The notes under the pieces: generated by a model
Told to the model about the DNA's origin: nothing
The model's database searches: none
The model's input: only the letters and a program-made list of their open reading frames with translations
From: Pseudomonadota bacterium
GTDB taxonomy: Bacteria > Pseudomonadota > Alphaproteobacteria > Rhizobiales > Beijerinckiaceae
Direction of reading: 5' to 3'
NCBI GenBank assembly: GCA_023423995.1
Contig: JAFAEL010000091.1
Location: 1-51,437, forward strand
Length of the DNA stretch: 51,437 bases
Shown here: positions 1 through 7,705 of the stretch, one piece after another
Layout: every line of letters begins with the position of its first letter
How positions within the stretch are numbered: position 1 is the stretch's first letter
Made by a program: the position numbers and the translations under genes

Positions 1-231
1 ATCTTGTATTGCTTCGCCTCGAGGTGATGCGATCAGCCAAAGGGCAGGCCTGATCATGCAATCGTTGTCCGACCCCAGACCTCGGTATGGTCCGGGCCGG
101 AACCCGGCATCCGACAGCCACCAGGACGCTCAAAAGCTGGAGGGCGCAGCCGAACGCTCCGAGCCGGCACATCTTCCAGGCTGATCGACCCCACGCGCAT
201 CCCACCTCGGGTTCGGGGACGGCTTGTCACG
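1..231. other. Upstream region without a recognised gene
   Basis: This stretch precedes the polyketide synthase. Open frames here are short, arginine- and proline-rich and look like frame shadows. It must hold the promoter of the PKS-methyltransferase operon, but I could not pick out a convincing -35/-10 pair. The left edge may include the tail of an unseen neighbour. Confidence 0.4.
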
Positions 232-1299
232 GTGGATGGCGAAATGACCTATCGACCCGCACTCCTCTCGATCGGCACTGCCGTGCCGCCGAACAACCTC
301 GACCAGAAGCAGGCCGCGGAGATCGCTTACGCGGTGTTCGGCGACAAACTCGGCGGCTTCCGACAACTGGCCCGCGTCTTCGCCAATGCCGGCGTGAAAC
401 ATCGCCATGCGGTGATGCCGATGGACTGGTACCTCTCTCCTCATGGATGGCGCGACCGCACCGCGGCCTATCTTCAGGGAGCGGGCGACCTCTTCGTCGA
501 CGCCGCCCGGGAGGCGCTGGGCACGGCCGGCATCCCGCCCGAAGAGGTGGATGCGGTGGTGACGGTGTCGTCGACCGGAATCGCGGCTCCCAGCCTTGAA
601 GCGCGGCTGTCGGATCGGCTCGGTCTTCGGCCAGACGTGCTGCGGGTCCCGGTCTTCGGCGTGGGCTGCGCCGGGGGCGTGATCGGACTCGACATCGCGG
701 CCCGGCTCGCCGGCGCCGAGCCCGGCTCGACTGTCCTCTTCGTGGCAGTCGAAACCTGCACGCTCGCCTTCAGGCTCGACAGGAATGAGAAGGCGGACGT
801 GATCTCGACGGCCCTTTTCGGCGACGGCGCCGCAGCCTGCGTGATCAGAGCGAGTGACGATCGCGGGCTCGCCGCGATCGGAAGGGGTGCCGAGCATACC
901 TGGCCGGATACGCTCGACATCATGGGGTGGAGCGTGGACGGCGAGGGGCTCGGAGTGGTCCTCGCAAGGGAAATTCCGCCCTTCGTGGCAACGAAGCTCG
1001 CACCCGCCGTCGCCGGCATGCTGGAACGGTTACACATTCAGCCCGAACAGGTCGGCCGCTACATCTGCCATCCAGGCGGCGGCAAGGTGATTCCGGCGCT
1101 CGAACAGGCTCTCCACCTGAACCAAGGCTCGCTTGACCACGAGCGGATGGTCCTCAGCGAGCACGGCAACATGTCGGCTCCCACCATCCTGTTCGTCCTC
1201 CAGCGCGCGATCGCGGAAGGGCTGCCTCAGCTCTCGCTTCTCCTGGCGATGGGACCGGGTTTCACTGCCGCCTCGATCCCGATCGAGCGCAGCGCATGA
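232..1299 (+). CDS. Type III polyketide synthase (chalcone/stilbene synthase-like)
   Basis: A 355-residue enzyme of the thiolase superfamily that would extend an acyl-CoA starter with malonyl-CoA and cyclise the product to an alkylresorcinol or alkylpyrone. The family triad is visible: Cys146 in VFGVGCAGG, His280 in ICHPGGGK and Asn313 in SEHGNMSAP. The C-terminal loop MGPGFTA is also typical. Length fits bacterial members (about 350). The first codon could be ATG at 232 or the in-frame ATG at 244, which starts MTYRPALLSIGTA. The stop overlaps the next gene by four bases (ATGA), so the two are almost certainly co-translated. The coupling to an ICMT-family methyltransferase is like the srsA-srsB type of phenolic lipid operon. 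The starter and product cannot be read from sequence. Confidence 0.93.
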   Translation: MDGEMTYRPALLSIGTAVPPNNLDQKQAAEIAYAVFGDKLGGFRQLARVFANAGVKHRHAVMPMDWYLSPHGWRDRTAAYLQGAGDLFVDAAREALGTAGIPPEEVDAVVTVSSTGIAAPSLEARLSDRLGLRPDVLRVPVFGVGCAGGVIGLDIAARLAGAEPGSTVLFVAVETCTLAFRLDRNEKADVISTALFGDGAAACVIRASDDRGLAAIGRGAEHTWPDTLDIMGWSVDGEGLGVVLAREIPPFVATKLAPAVAGMLERLHIQPEQVGRYICHPGGGKVIPALEQALHLNQGSLDHERMVLSEHGNMSAPTILFVLQRAIAEGLPQLSLLLAMGPGFTAASIPIERSA

Positions 1300-1796
1300 C
1301 GCTCTCGATCGCTCTCCTCGCTTTCGTGACGCTCCAGCGGCTCGGCGAACTCGTGCTCGCCCGGCGGAATACGCGACGCCTGCTCGCCGAGGGCGCCTAC
1401 GAAACCGGGCAAGAGCACTATCCGGCAATCGTCCTCCTGCATGCCTGCTGGCTGGTCGGCCTGTGGTGCGTCGCCTGGGACAAGGAAGTCTCCCTCCCCT
1501 GGCTCGCGATCTACGCGGCACTCCAGCTTCTGCGTGGCTGGACCCTCTGGAGCCTGGGCCGGCGCTGGACCACCCGCATCATCATCCTGCCCGGTGCATC
1601 CCGGGTGTCGGCCGGCCCGTACCGGCTCATCTCCCATCCCAACTACGTCATCGTGGCGGCGGAGATCGCGGTGCTGCCACTCACATTCGGTCTTCCAGCC
1701 TATGCGATCGTCTTCTCGATCCTGAACGCCATCATTCTCCGGATCCGGATAGGCGCAGAGAATGCGGCGCTGGCGGCAGCCGGCCCGGCGACCTAG
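1296..1796 (+). CDS. Isoprenylcysteine carboxyl methyltransferase (ICMT) family protein
   Basis: A 166-residue integral membrane protein with several hydrophobic helices. The C-terminal half carries the ICMT/PEMT-like signature GPYRLISHPNYVIV (about residues 109-122), the region that binds S-adenosylmethionine in this family. ICMT relatives next to bacterial type III PKS genes methylate the hydroxyl of alkylresorcinols or pyrones, so I infer O-methylation of the product of the preceding gene, not protein carboxyl methylation. The start overlaps the PKS stop by four bases. Its last 65 bases overlap the 3' end of the opposite-strand MFS gene, an unusually long convergent overlap. The function in detail is inference from family and position. 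Confidence 0.85.
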   Translation: MTLSIALLAFVTLQRLGELVLARRNTRRLLAEGAYETGQEHYPAIVLLHACWLVGLWCVAWDKEVSLPWLAIYAALQLLRGWTLWSLGRRWTTRIIILPGASRVSAGPYRLISHPNYVIVAAEIAVLPLTFGLPAYAIVFSILNAIILRIRIGAENAALAAAGPAT

Positions 1797-3342
1797 CCGC
1801 CGCCGCGCGGGGCTTCCACGCGAAGGGAACCAGGATCACGGCCGCGATCGCGACGGCGCCGATGAGGAGCCACGCTTCGCCGATGGCCTGGGTCAGCGCT
1901 GCGCGCTGGATCAGGGGCGCGACGAGCGCCTGCGTGGCCGCATCCACCCCCGTATGCAGCTTGCTGGCCAGCAGCTCGGGCGAGATGCCGATCATCGTCG
2001 CGGCCGCTGTATCGCCGGCCTGCAGGCGCGAGGTGAGCTCGGAGGCATAGCCGGGCGAAAGCCCGTAGACGACCGTATCGATGAGCGCGAGGCCGATCGC
2101 GCCGCCGAGGTTGCGCATCAGGTTGAACAGGCTGCTCGCATCCCCGACCTTGTCGGGCGGCAGGTCGCCGAGCGCGATGCGGGTCGGCGGAAGCAGGCAG
2201 AACATGATCGCGGCGCCACGCACGACCTGGGGCCAGAACATGCCGGCCGCGTCCGTGCCCACCGTCTGGCCGACACTCAGGAGCGATCCTGCGGCGAATG
2301 CCGCGAATCCGAAGGCGGTGAGCCAGCGCGCATCGAGCCGCCGCTCGGCAGCCACCGCGATCGGCGCGACAAGCAGCTGGGCGAGACCGGTCGTCAGCAT
2401 GATCGAGCCCGTCTCGAGCGCATCGTGACCGCGCACGTAGCCCAGGAAGACGGGCATCAGGTACACGGAGCCGAACAGCCCGAATCCGCAGGCGAAGCTC
2501 AGCGCGCAGCCGAACACGAACCGCCGCTCCCGGAAGAGCCCGAGATCGACGACCGGAACGGCGGCCGTCCGGCTCCTACGGACGAAGATGGCGGCGGCAA
2601 GGGCCGCAACAAGCAGAAGACCGAGTACGGGAAGCGACAGCCAGCCCCGGCCGGGAGCTTCCTTGAGGCCGACCTCCAGCGCGGCAAGTCCCCCGCCGAG
2701 ACCGAGGAGCGACCCGGGATCCACGGATGCGAGCTCGCCGAGCTCGGTAGAGCCGGCCGGGAGAAAGGCGACCGTGGAGACCGCTGCGACGATACCCGGC
2801 GCGACGTTCACCAGGAAAAGCCAGTGCCAGGAATAGGTCGCCGTGATCCAGCCGCCGGCGATCGGCCCGACGGTCGGCGCGAGCACCGCAAGCACCCCGG
2901 CGAGCGTCGTTGCCAAGCCCTGGCGCCGGAACGGGAAGAGCAGAAACACGGCCGAAAACACGGCCGGGATCAGCGTCCCGCCGGCGAAGCCCTGGATCAC
3001 CCGCCATGCGACCAGATCAGTGAAGCTATCACTCGCGGCGCATCCCAGCGACGCAGCCGCGAAAGCCGTGACCGCTCCCACGTAGAGCCAGCGCATGGAA
3101 AGCGCGCGGGTCAGCAATCCGGTCGTCGCGATCGCGACGACCTCGGAGACCAGATAGGCCGTCTGCAGCCAGCTGATCCTGTCCGGCTCCACAGCAAGGG
3201 CATTTCCGATGGTCGGGAGCGATGTCGCGACGATCTGGACGTCGAGGATCGCCATGAACATGCCGATGCACATTGCCGCGAAACCGAGCCAAGTCGCGAC
3301 CGCAACGGCTTCCGGCGCCGCGTTCTTGCCCTGGCAATCCAT
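1732..3342 (-). CDS. MFS multidrug transporter, DHA2 (EmrB/QacA) family
   Basis: A 536-residue inner-membrane exporter, long enough for the 14 transmembrane segments of the DHA2 drug:H+ antiporter family. The first helix holds the typical LDVQIVATSLPTIGNAL segment (about residues 32-48), and helix 5 carries the antiporter motif C-like stretch VLAPTVGPIAGGWI. The C-terminus ends in a basic tail overlapping the methyltransferase gene on the other strand. No membrane fusion protein lies beside it, so it probably works alone or with a distant partner. It could export the polyketide made by the neighbouring operon, but it is transcribed the other way and this is only a guess. The substrate is unknown. 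Confidence 0.9.
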   Translation of the reverse strand: MDCQGKNAAPEAVAVATWLGFAAMCIGMFMAILDVQIVATSLPTIGNALAVEPDRISWLQTAYLVSEVVAIATTGLLTRALSMRWLYVGAVTAFAAASLGCAASDSFTDLVAWRVIQGFAGGTLIPAVFSAVFLLFPFRRQGLATTLAGVLAVLAPTVGPIAGGWITATYSWHWLFLVNVAPGIVAAVSTVAFLPAGSTELGELASVDPGSLLGLGGGLAALEVGLKEAPGRGWLSLPVLGLLLVAALAAAIFVRRSRTAAVPVVDLGLFRERRFVFGCALSFACGFGLFGSVYLMPVFLGYVRGHDALETGSIMLTTGLAQLLVAPIAVAAERRLDARWLTAFGFAAFAAGSLLSVGQTVGTDAAGMFWPQVVRGAAIMFCLLPPTRIALGDLPPDKVGDASSLFNLMRNLGGAIGLALIDTVVYGLSPGYASELTSRLQAGDTAAATMIGISPELLASKLHTGVDAATQALVAPLIQRAALTQAIGEAWLLIGAVAIAAVILVPFAWKPRAAAARSPGRLPPAPHSLRLSGSGE

Positions 3343-3562
3343 TGCCCGGCTCCTTCCGAGAACCGGCCAGATCTATTCACGCGCCAGGGGCACTCCGGCT
3401 GTCAGAAATCGCGGCCGGGAGCGGCGCTCTTGATCGGGGCTGGGAAACGCCCCGAGCCAGCAGGCTCCGGTATCGAGCTTCGCGACTTCTAGCAGGCTGA
3501 CGCAGGCCGGCTCCCCCCTCACCTTTTCGGCACGGTATCACCCCGATCGAAAGGTCCCGCCG

Positions 3563-3778
3563 ATGTCCGAACGCTCGATGATCTTGTCCTTCGTCCAGGC
3601 TCTCAGCCGCAGCGAGGGGCCCCTTCTCGCGTCATTCCGCAATGCGCCCGATTTCCAGCGGCTGCTGCTCGGCGAGCCGGAGAACCTCGTGCCACGGATG
3701 GCAGAGGCCGGACCGTCCGGTCGTGCGCGGGCCAAGCACCGTGCGGCCTCCGCATCCTCGAAGCCGAGCCTCGACTGA
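3563..3778 (+). CDS. Small hypothetical protein
   Basis: A possible 71-residue protein divergent from the MFS gene. The start ATG is preceded by AAGGT at about eight bases. The N-terminal half (MSERSMILSFVQALSRSEGP) reads like a helical soluble protein, and the C-terminus is basic and low in complexity. I recognise no family. It lies 37 bases upstream of the better supported cysteine-containing gene and could be co-transcribed with it. It could also be a chance open frame in GC-rich DNA. Confidence 0.4.
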   Translation: MSERSMILSFVQALSRSEGPLLASFRNAPDFQRLLLGEPENLVPRMAEAGPSGRARAKHRAASASSKPSLD

Positions 3779-3815
3779 ACGCCAGCCGCCATGCTCATAG
3801 CAGAGGGAGAGCACC

Positions 3816-4193
3816 ATGATCCTCGTTCCCTTGATGCTCGCTGCGGCGACGCATTTCACGCCTGTGTCGTCCTCGTCGGTGCCACAGCTCGACATCCGGC
3901 CGAGCTGTCATTCCGCGTCAGTCCTGATCCCGGAGATCCAGAGCACGGAATCCTGCCTGCGCGACGAAAACGAGGCTAAGGGCGAACTCGCCCAGAACTG
4001 GTCGAAATACTCGGCGGGAGCGAAAAGCCGCTGTTCGGCAGAGGTGATGGTGGGCGGGGACCCGAGCTATGTCGAGCTGCTGGTCTGCCTGGACCTCGAC
4101 CAGAACCTCCTGCCCGAGCGCGCGACCGGAGATCCAGCGCAGATGATCGCGCCGGCCCTGGAAGACCCGACATCCACCGGCATCACACGTTGA
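3816..4193 (+). CDS. Small secreted four-cysteine protein, PSYVELL family
   Basis: A 125-residue protein with a short hydrophobic N-terminus (MILVPLMLAAATHF) that may act as a signal peptide. Four cysteines follow at residues 31, 47, 73 and 91, spaced as in a family of small uncharacterised proteins I know from rhizobia and relatives. Shared features are the SCLRDE-type segment, the region with an alternating Glu/Lys helix, and GGDPSYVELLVCL (about 80-92). The cysteines suggest two disulphides in the periplasm. The start is supported by the purine-rich AGAGGGAGAG just upstream. The tail overlaps the stop region of the response regulator gene on the other strand by 11 bases. Function is unknown. 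Confidence 0.72.
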   Translation: MILVPLMLAAATHFTPVSSSSVPQLDIRPSCHSASVLIPEIQSTESCLRDENEAKGELAQNWSKYSAGAKSRCSAEVMVGGDPSYVELLVCLDLDQNLLPERATGDPAQMIAPALEDPTSTGITR

Positions 4194-4767
4194 TCAGGCG
4201 AAGGTTCATCGCCTTTGCGACGGCCTGCGTGCGGTTCATGACGTCGAGCCGCCGCATCGCCTGGTCGCAGTGGAAGTTCACCGTCCGCTCGCGCAAACCG
4301 AGGATGATGCCGATCTCCGACGAGGTCTTGCCGCGTCCGACCCAGGTCAGGACCTCCTTTTCCCGCGGCGTGAGACGGATGGACGGATCGGGCGTATGCC
4401 GTCCGTGCAGTCGGCTCTCCACGATGACCCCCAGCATCTCGAAATCGACAGGCTTGGTCAGGTAGTCGTCCGCACCGAGCTTGCGGCCGGCGAGTTCGTT
4501 GTCGCGATCGGCGAGAGCGGTCAGGAAGACGAACGGCACGTCGCCGATCGGCGGCCCGGCCGCCGCAACCTTCTCCAGCAGCTCGAAGCCCGTCATCCGC
4601 GGCATCCGGATGTCGGAAATCACGAGGTCGGGCTTCAGCCTCATCACGGCGGCGTAGCCCTCCTCCCCGTCATTCGCTACCTCGACGTCGTGTCCGAGTT
4701 CGGCCAGCGCTTCTGACAAGAGACCCGCTGTCTCCTGGTCGTCCTCGACGCATAGGATCGTGGCCAC
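4183..4767 (-). CDS. Response regulator, receiver plus LuxR-type HTH
   Basis: A 194-residue DNA-binding response regulator. The receiver domain (residues 2-120) has the acidic pair Asp9/Asp10, phospho-acceptor Asp52 in VISDIRMP, Thr83 and Lys105 in LTKP. The LuxR/NarL-type helix-turn-helix follows at about 131-190 (LTPREKEVLTWVGRGKTSSEIG). I chose the GTG at 4767 because it begins right at the first beta strand and has CAGGAG upstream. Earlier in-frame ATGs lie in the kinase gene and would add a non-receiver leader. The gene overlaps the 3' end of the kinase gene by 98 bases in another frame, which supports translational coupling to that kinase, its likely phosphodonor. The targets are unknown; the divergent RND efflux operon is a candidate. 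Confidence 0.92.
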   Translation of the reverse strand: MATILCVEDDQETAGLLSEALAELGHDVEVANDGEEGYAAVMRLKPDLVISDIRMPRMTGFELLEKVAAAGPPIGDVPFVFLTALADRDNELAGRKLGADDYLTKPVDFEMLGVIVESRLHGRHTPDPSIRLTPREKEVLTWVGRGKTSSEIGIILGLRERTVNFHCDQAMRRLDVMNRTQAVAKAMNLRLINV

Positions 4768-6346
4768 GGCTCTGCTCCTGTGAGTTATCCCTGAATGCAT
4801 TCGGCAGGGTGATGCTGACGCTTGTTCCACTGCCTTCCTGGCTTCGGATGTCCAGCTTTCCCCCATGCTGACGAACGATTTCGTCCACGAGATGAAGGCC
4901 CATCCCCGTGCCGGAAAGCGTTCCGACATTGCTGGCCCGGAAATAGCGCTCGCGCACGTGCCCGAGTTCTTCGGGTGGAATCCCGAGCCCTTTGTCTTCC
5001 ACGGTGACGTGAAGCGCGCTGCCGCTCGCGCTCGCCGAAAGCCGCACCTGTGCGCCCTCCGGTGAATATTTGAACGCGTTCGACAGGAGATTGCTGACCG
5101 CCTGGTTCAGCAATTCCGGATCGCCGACCGCCTCGGCGGGCAGGTCCGCGATATCCTCCTCCACGCTGCCGATCCCGATATCCCGGTAATACGCCGCCAA
5201 GCCCGAGAGCATGGCGCTCGGATTGAAGGGCACCGCGCGTGCTCGCATTTCGCCGCGCGCGACCTCCATCGCGTTCACGAGGCTGCCGACGAGACTCGTC
5301 ATCCGGAACACCGCAGCGCGGATCTTCCCGGCACGGTCCGCGATCTCCGAAGGATCCGCCCGCTCTTTCCGGGCGATCAATCGCTGGGCATTGCCGTCGA
5401 TCGCATTCAGCGGCGTGCGGAACTCGTGCGAAATCGTGGTGATGAAGTTTCGCTGGTCCTTGGCGATGGCTCGCGCCTCGGCAAGCGAGCGGGACAGGGC
5501 CTCGGCCTGGTCGGCCAGGAGCTTCCGCGATTCCAAGAGCTCGATCGTATTGCATCGAAAGACCGCCAGCGATCGCGCCATGTCGCCGATCTCGTCGCGC
5601 CGGCGCACGAACGGAACGGCGAAGTTGGTCTCCTGGCCGGCGAGACGCAGCATGAGCTGTTTCAGCCGAAACAGCGGGCGCGACACGGCCAGCCACAAAT
5701 AGGCCGCCAGGACGACAAACAGGATCAGGATGCCAAAGCTCAGCGTGGAGAGCCAGCGCTCGGTTTCCTTGAAGGCGGCGGCCACCCGGTCACGCGCCGC
5801 CTTGGCGCGCTCCTCCGTGGAGACGCTGAGCTGGAACATCGCGTCGCGAGCCTTGTCGAAACTCCGCGCTGCCTCCCCGGTGAAGATGCTGACAGCCTCA
5901 TCCCGCGCTCCCGCCTTCAGGGCGGCAGTGACCCTGGACCAGTCGGCAAGATGCCGGCTCCACAGCCTCAGGAAGGATTCGAGCGCCGCAAGCTCATTCG
6001 CATCGTGGCGGACACCACGGTACCGGTCGACGCCGGCCCGGACCGCGTCGAGGGCGGCATCGATCGCCGGCGAGCCCGAGGCATCGCCGGTTGTCTGAAC
6101 ATGGCTGAGCAGCATCTCCGCCTCGGCGGAGCGCAGGTCGGAGATGCGGTGGTTCAGGTCGCCCAGATACCGCACCGAATCCAGCCACTGGTTTCGCGCC
6201 TGGTCCGACATCAAGCTGACATGCCCGATGCGTCCGAGCATCTCGTATCGCACCGCGCCGAGGGCGCAGAAGAAGGCGAGCACGATCAGCCCGACCTTGA
6301 TGAGAAGGGGGCCGGGCAGCCGGACAAGATCTCTGTTGAACCTCAT
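4670..6346 (-). CDS. Membrane sensor histidine kinase
   Basis: A 558-residue hybrid-free sensor kinase. Transmembrane helix 1 spans about residues 14-31, a helical periplasmic sensor of about 170 residues follows, then helix 2 (about 201-220), a HAMP linker, and a HisKA domain with phospho-acceptor His307 in ISHEFRTPLNAI. The ATPase domain shows the N box (Asn423 in NLLSNAFKYSP), G1 (DKGLGIP) and G2 (GTGMGLHLV). The catalytic core ends near residue 515, and a 40-residue Arg-rich tail runs on into the response regulator gene in a different reading frame. It is co-oriented with and overlaps its regulator. The all-helical sensor resembles the four-helix-bundle type; its signal is not evident. 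It is divergent from the RND pump genes. Confidence 0.93.
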   Translation of the reverse strand: MRFNRDLVRLPGPLLIKVGLIVLAFFCALGAVRYEMLGRIGHVSLMSDQARNQWLDSVRYLGDLNHRISDLRSAEAEMLLSHVQTTGDASGSPAIDAALDAVRAGVDRYRGVRHDANELAALESFLRLWSRHLADWSRVTAALKAGARDEAVSIFTGEAARSFDKARDAMFQLSVSTEERAKAARDRVAAAFKETERWLSTLSFGILILFVVLAAYLWLAVSRPLFRLKQLMLRLAGQETNFAVPFVRRRDEIGDMARSLAVFRCNTIELLESRKLLADQAEALSRSLAEARAIAKDQRNFITTISHEFRTPLNAIDGNAQRLIARKERADPSEIADRAGKIRAAVFRMTSLVGSLVNAMEVARGEMRARAVPFNPSAMLSGLAAYYRDIGIGSVEEDIADLPAEAVGDPELLNQAVSNLLSNAFKYSPEGAQVRLSASASGSALHVTVEDKGLGIPPEELGHVRERYFRASNVGTLSGTGMGLHLVDEIVRQHGGKLDIRSQEGSGTSVSITLPNAFRDNSQEQSRGHDPMRRGRPGDSGSLVRSAGRTRTRRRGSE

Positions 6347-6373
6347 CCTGTCATTTCACCCGCAAGCCGGTCG

Positions 6374-6388
6374 CGCTACCTGGTAGCG
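6374..6388. promoter_or_regulatory. Perfect 7-bp inverted repeat in the kinase/RND divergent region
   Basis: The arms CGCTACC and GGTAGCG are perfect and separated by one base. The site is 28 bases from the kinase start and 136 bases from the RND adaptor start. Position and symmetry fit an operator for a dimeric regulator, perhaps the LuxR-type response regulator. This is inference; I see only one copy. Confidence 0.4.
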
Positions 6389-6523
6389 TGAACGGCCCGC
6401 CCTGAACCCTGACGAAGCTGACAGTTGGGGTAAGGGGGTGAGCTTCGCTGCTGCAAGAAATTCCAGGCTGTTTCGGCGCAGGCCCTGCCGACCTCTCCTC
6501 GGGATCGCGTCGCGGAGGGGTCG

Positions 6524-7705
6524 ATGCTCCAGAACATCTTCAGGGCCGGCGCACTCCGCAGGGCGCCGCTGCTGCTCGTGGGTTTGCTTGTGCTGCTGGG
6601 CGGAGCCTACCTCGCCTGGGCGAGCCTCTTCGGCCGATCCGCTTCATCCGACGCCGTAGCGCCGTCGGCGGTTCCCGTGTCCACCGTGGTCGCCGGGCGC
6701 TCTGCCATCGACATCACCCGCACCGGGCTTGGCACCGTCACCGCGTGGAATACGGCGACGATCACGCCCCAGGTGTCGGGCCAAATCATCGAGGTCGCGT
6801 TTCGAGAAGGCGCCCTCGTACGCAAGGGAGACGTCCTGGTCCGCATCGATCCGCGGCCGTTCCAGGCTGCGCTCGACCAGGCCAAGGCGAAGCTGGAGCA
6901 GGATCAGGCCAATCTCATCGCGAGCCAGAAAAACCTCGTTCGCGACCAGACCCTGCTGACCAAGGGTGGGTTTGCGACGCAGCAGACGGTCGACAACGAG
7001 ATCGCGCAGGTGGACGCCCTGAAGGCCTCCATCGCGGGCGACGAAGGCGCGATCGAGACCGCTCAGCTGAACCTCGAATGGTCCACAATCCTGGCGCCTT
7101 TTCCGGGCGTCGCGAGCCTGCGCAACGTCGATGTCGGCAACGTGGTAAGCCCCGTCAGCAGCCTGCTGACCATCACGCAGATCGAGCCGATCGCGGTCGA
7201 TTTCACCCTGCCCCAGGCGGATCTGGCCGCCGTCACGGCCGCCTTCGAGCGCGGCAAGCCAGTCGTCATCGCCTACGACCAGGAGGGCAAGACGGTTCTC
7301 GACCGGGGCGTGCTCGACGTGATCAACAATCAGGTCGATACGACCACCGGGACGATCAAGCTCAAGGCGAGGTTCGACAACCCGGGCCACAGGCTCTGGC
7401 CCGGCGCCTTCGTGCAGGTCCGCGTCGTCGTCGAGAGCCGCCCGGACGCGATCGCGGTCCCGAATGAAGCCGTGCAGCGCGGTCCGGACGGGTTTTACGC
7501 GTGGGTCGTGCAGGATGGCCGCGCGCACATGCATCCGCTGACCATCGGGCCGATCCAGGACGATCGGACCATCGTCGAGGCGGGTGTCGCGCCGGGCGAC
7601 CACGTCGTCGTGAGTGGTCAGTACCGGCTCCGCGACGACATCCCTGTCGCCGAGAGCTCGCTCCCGAGCGAGCAATCGTCCGACCGTGTGGAGGCACGCC
7701 GGTGA
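6524..7705 (+). CDS. RND efflux membrane fusion protein (periplasmic adaptor)
   Basis: A 393-residue adaptor with an N-terminal membrane anchor (about residues 13-33). Lipoyl and alpha-hairpin segments follow: the first lipoyl half near GQIIEVAFREGALVRKGDVL, a coiled hairpin with ALDQAKAKLEQDQANL, and the second half near STILAPFPGVASLRNVD. Beta-barrel and membrane-proximal domains complete it. This is the MdtA/AcrA architecture, linking the inner-membrane pump to an outer-membrane TolC-like channel. The start ATG has GGAGGG upstream. Its stop overlaps the GTG of the pump gene by four bases, so the two are co-translated. No TolC-type outer-membrane gene is in the window. The substrate is unknown. 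Confidence 0.94.
   Translation: MLQNIFRAGALRRAPLLLVGLLVLLGGAYLAWASLFGRSASSDAVAPSAVPVSTVVAGRSAIDITRTGLGTVTAWNTATITPQVSGQIIEVAFREGALVRKGDVLVRIDPRPFQAALDQAKAKLEQDQANLIASQKNLVRDQTLLTKGGFATQQTVDNEIAQVDALKASIAGDEGAIETAQLNLEWSTILAPFPGVASLRNVDVGNVVSPVSSLLTITQIEPIAVDFTLPQADLAAVTAAFERGKPVVIAYDQEGKTVLDRGVLDVINNQVDTTTGTIKLKARFDNPGHRLWPGAFVQVRVVVESRPDAIAVPNEAVQRGPDGFYAWVVQDGRAHMHPLTIGPIQDDRTIVEAGVAPGDHVVVSGQYRLRDDIPVAESSLPSEQSSDRVEARR

Noticed and set aside
1762..3492. 576-codon plus-strand open frame across the MFS gene
   Set aside because: Composition is that of a GC-rich shadow frame; the opposite strand encodes a clear 14-helix transporter.
4768..4929. Upstream ATG as the start of the response regulator
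   Set aside because: It would add about 54 residues with no receiver similarity, encoded inside the kinase gene; the GTG at 4767 has a good binding site.
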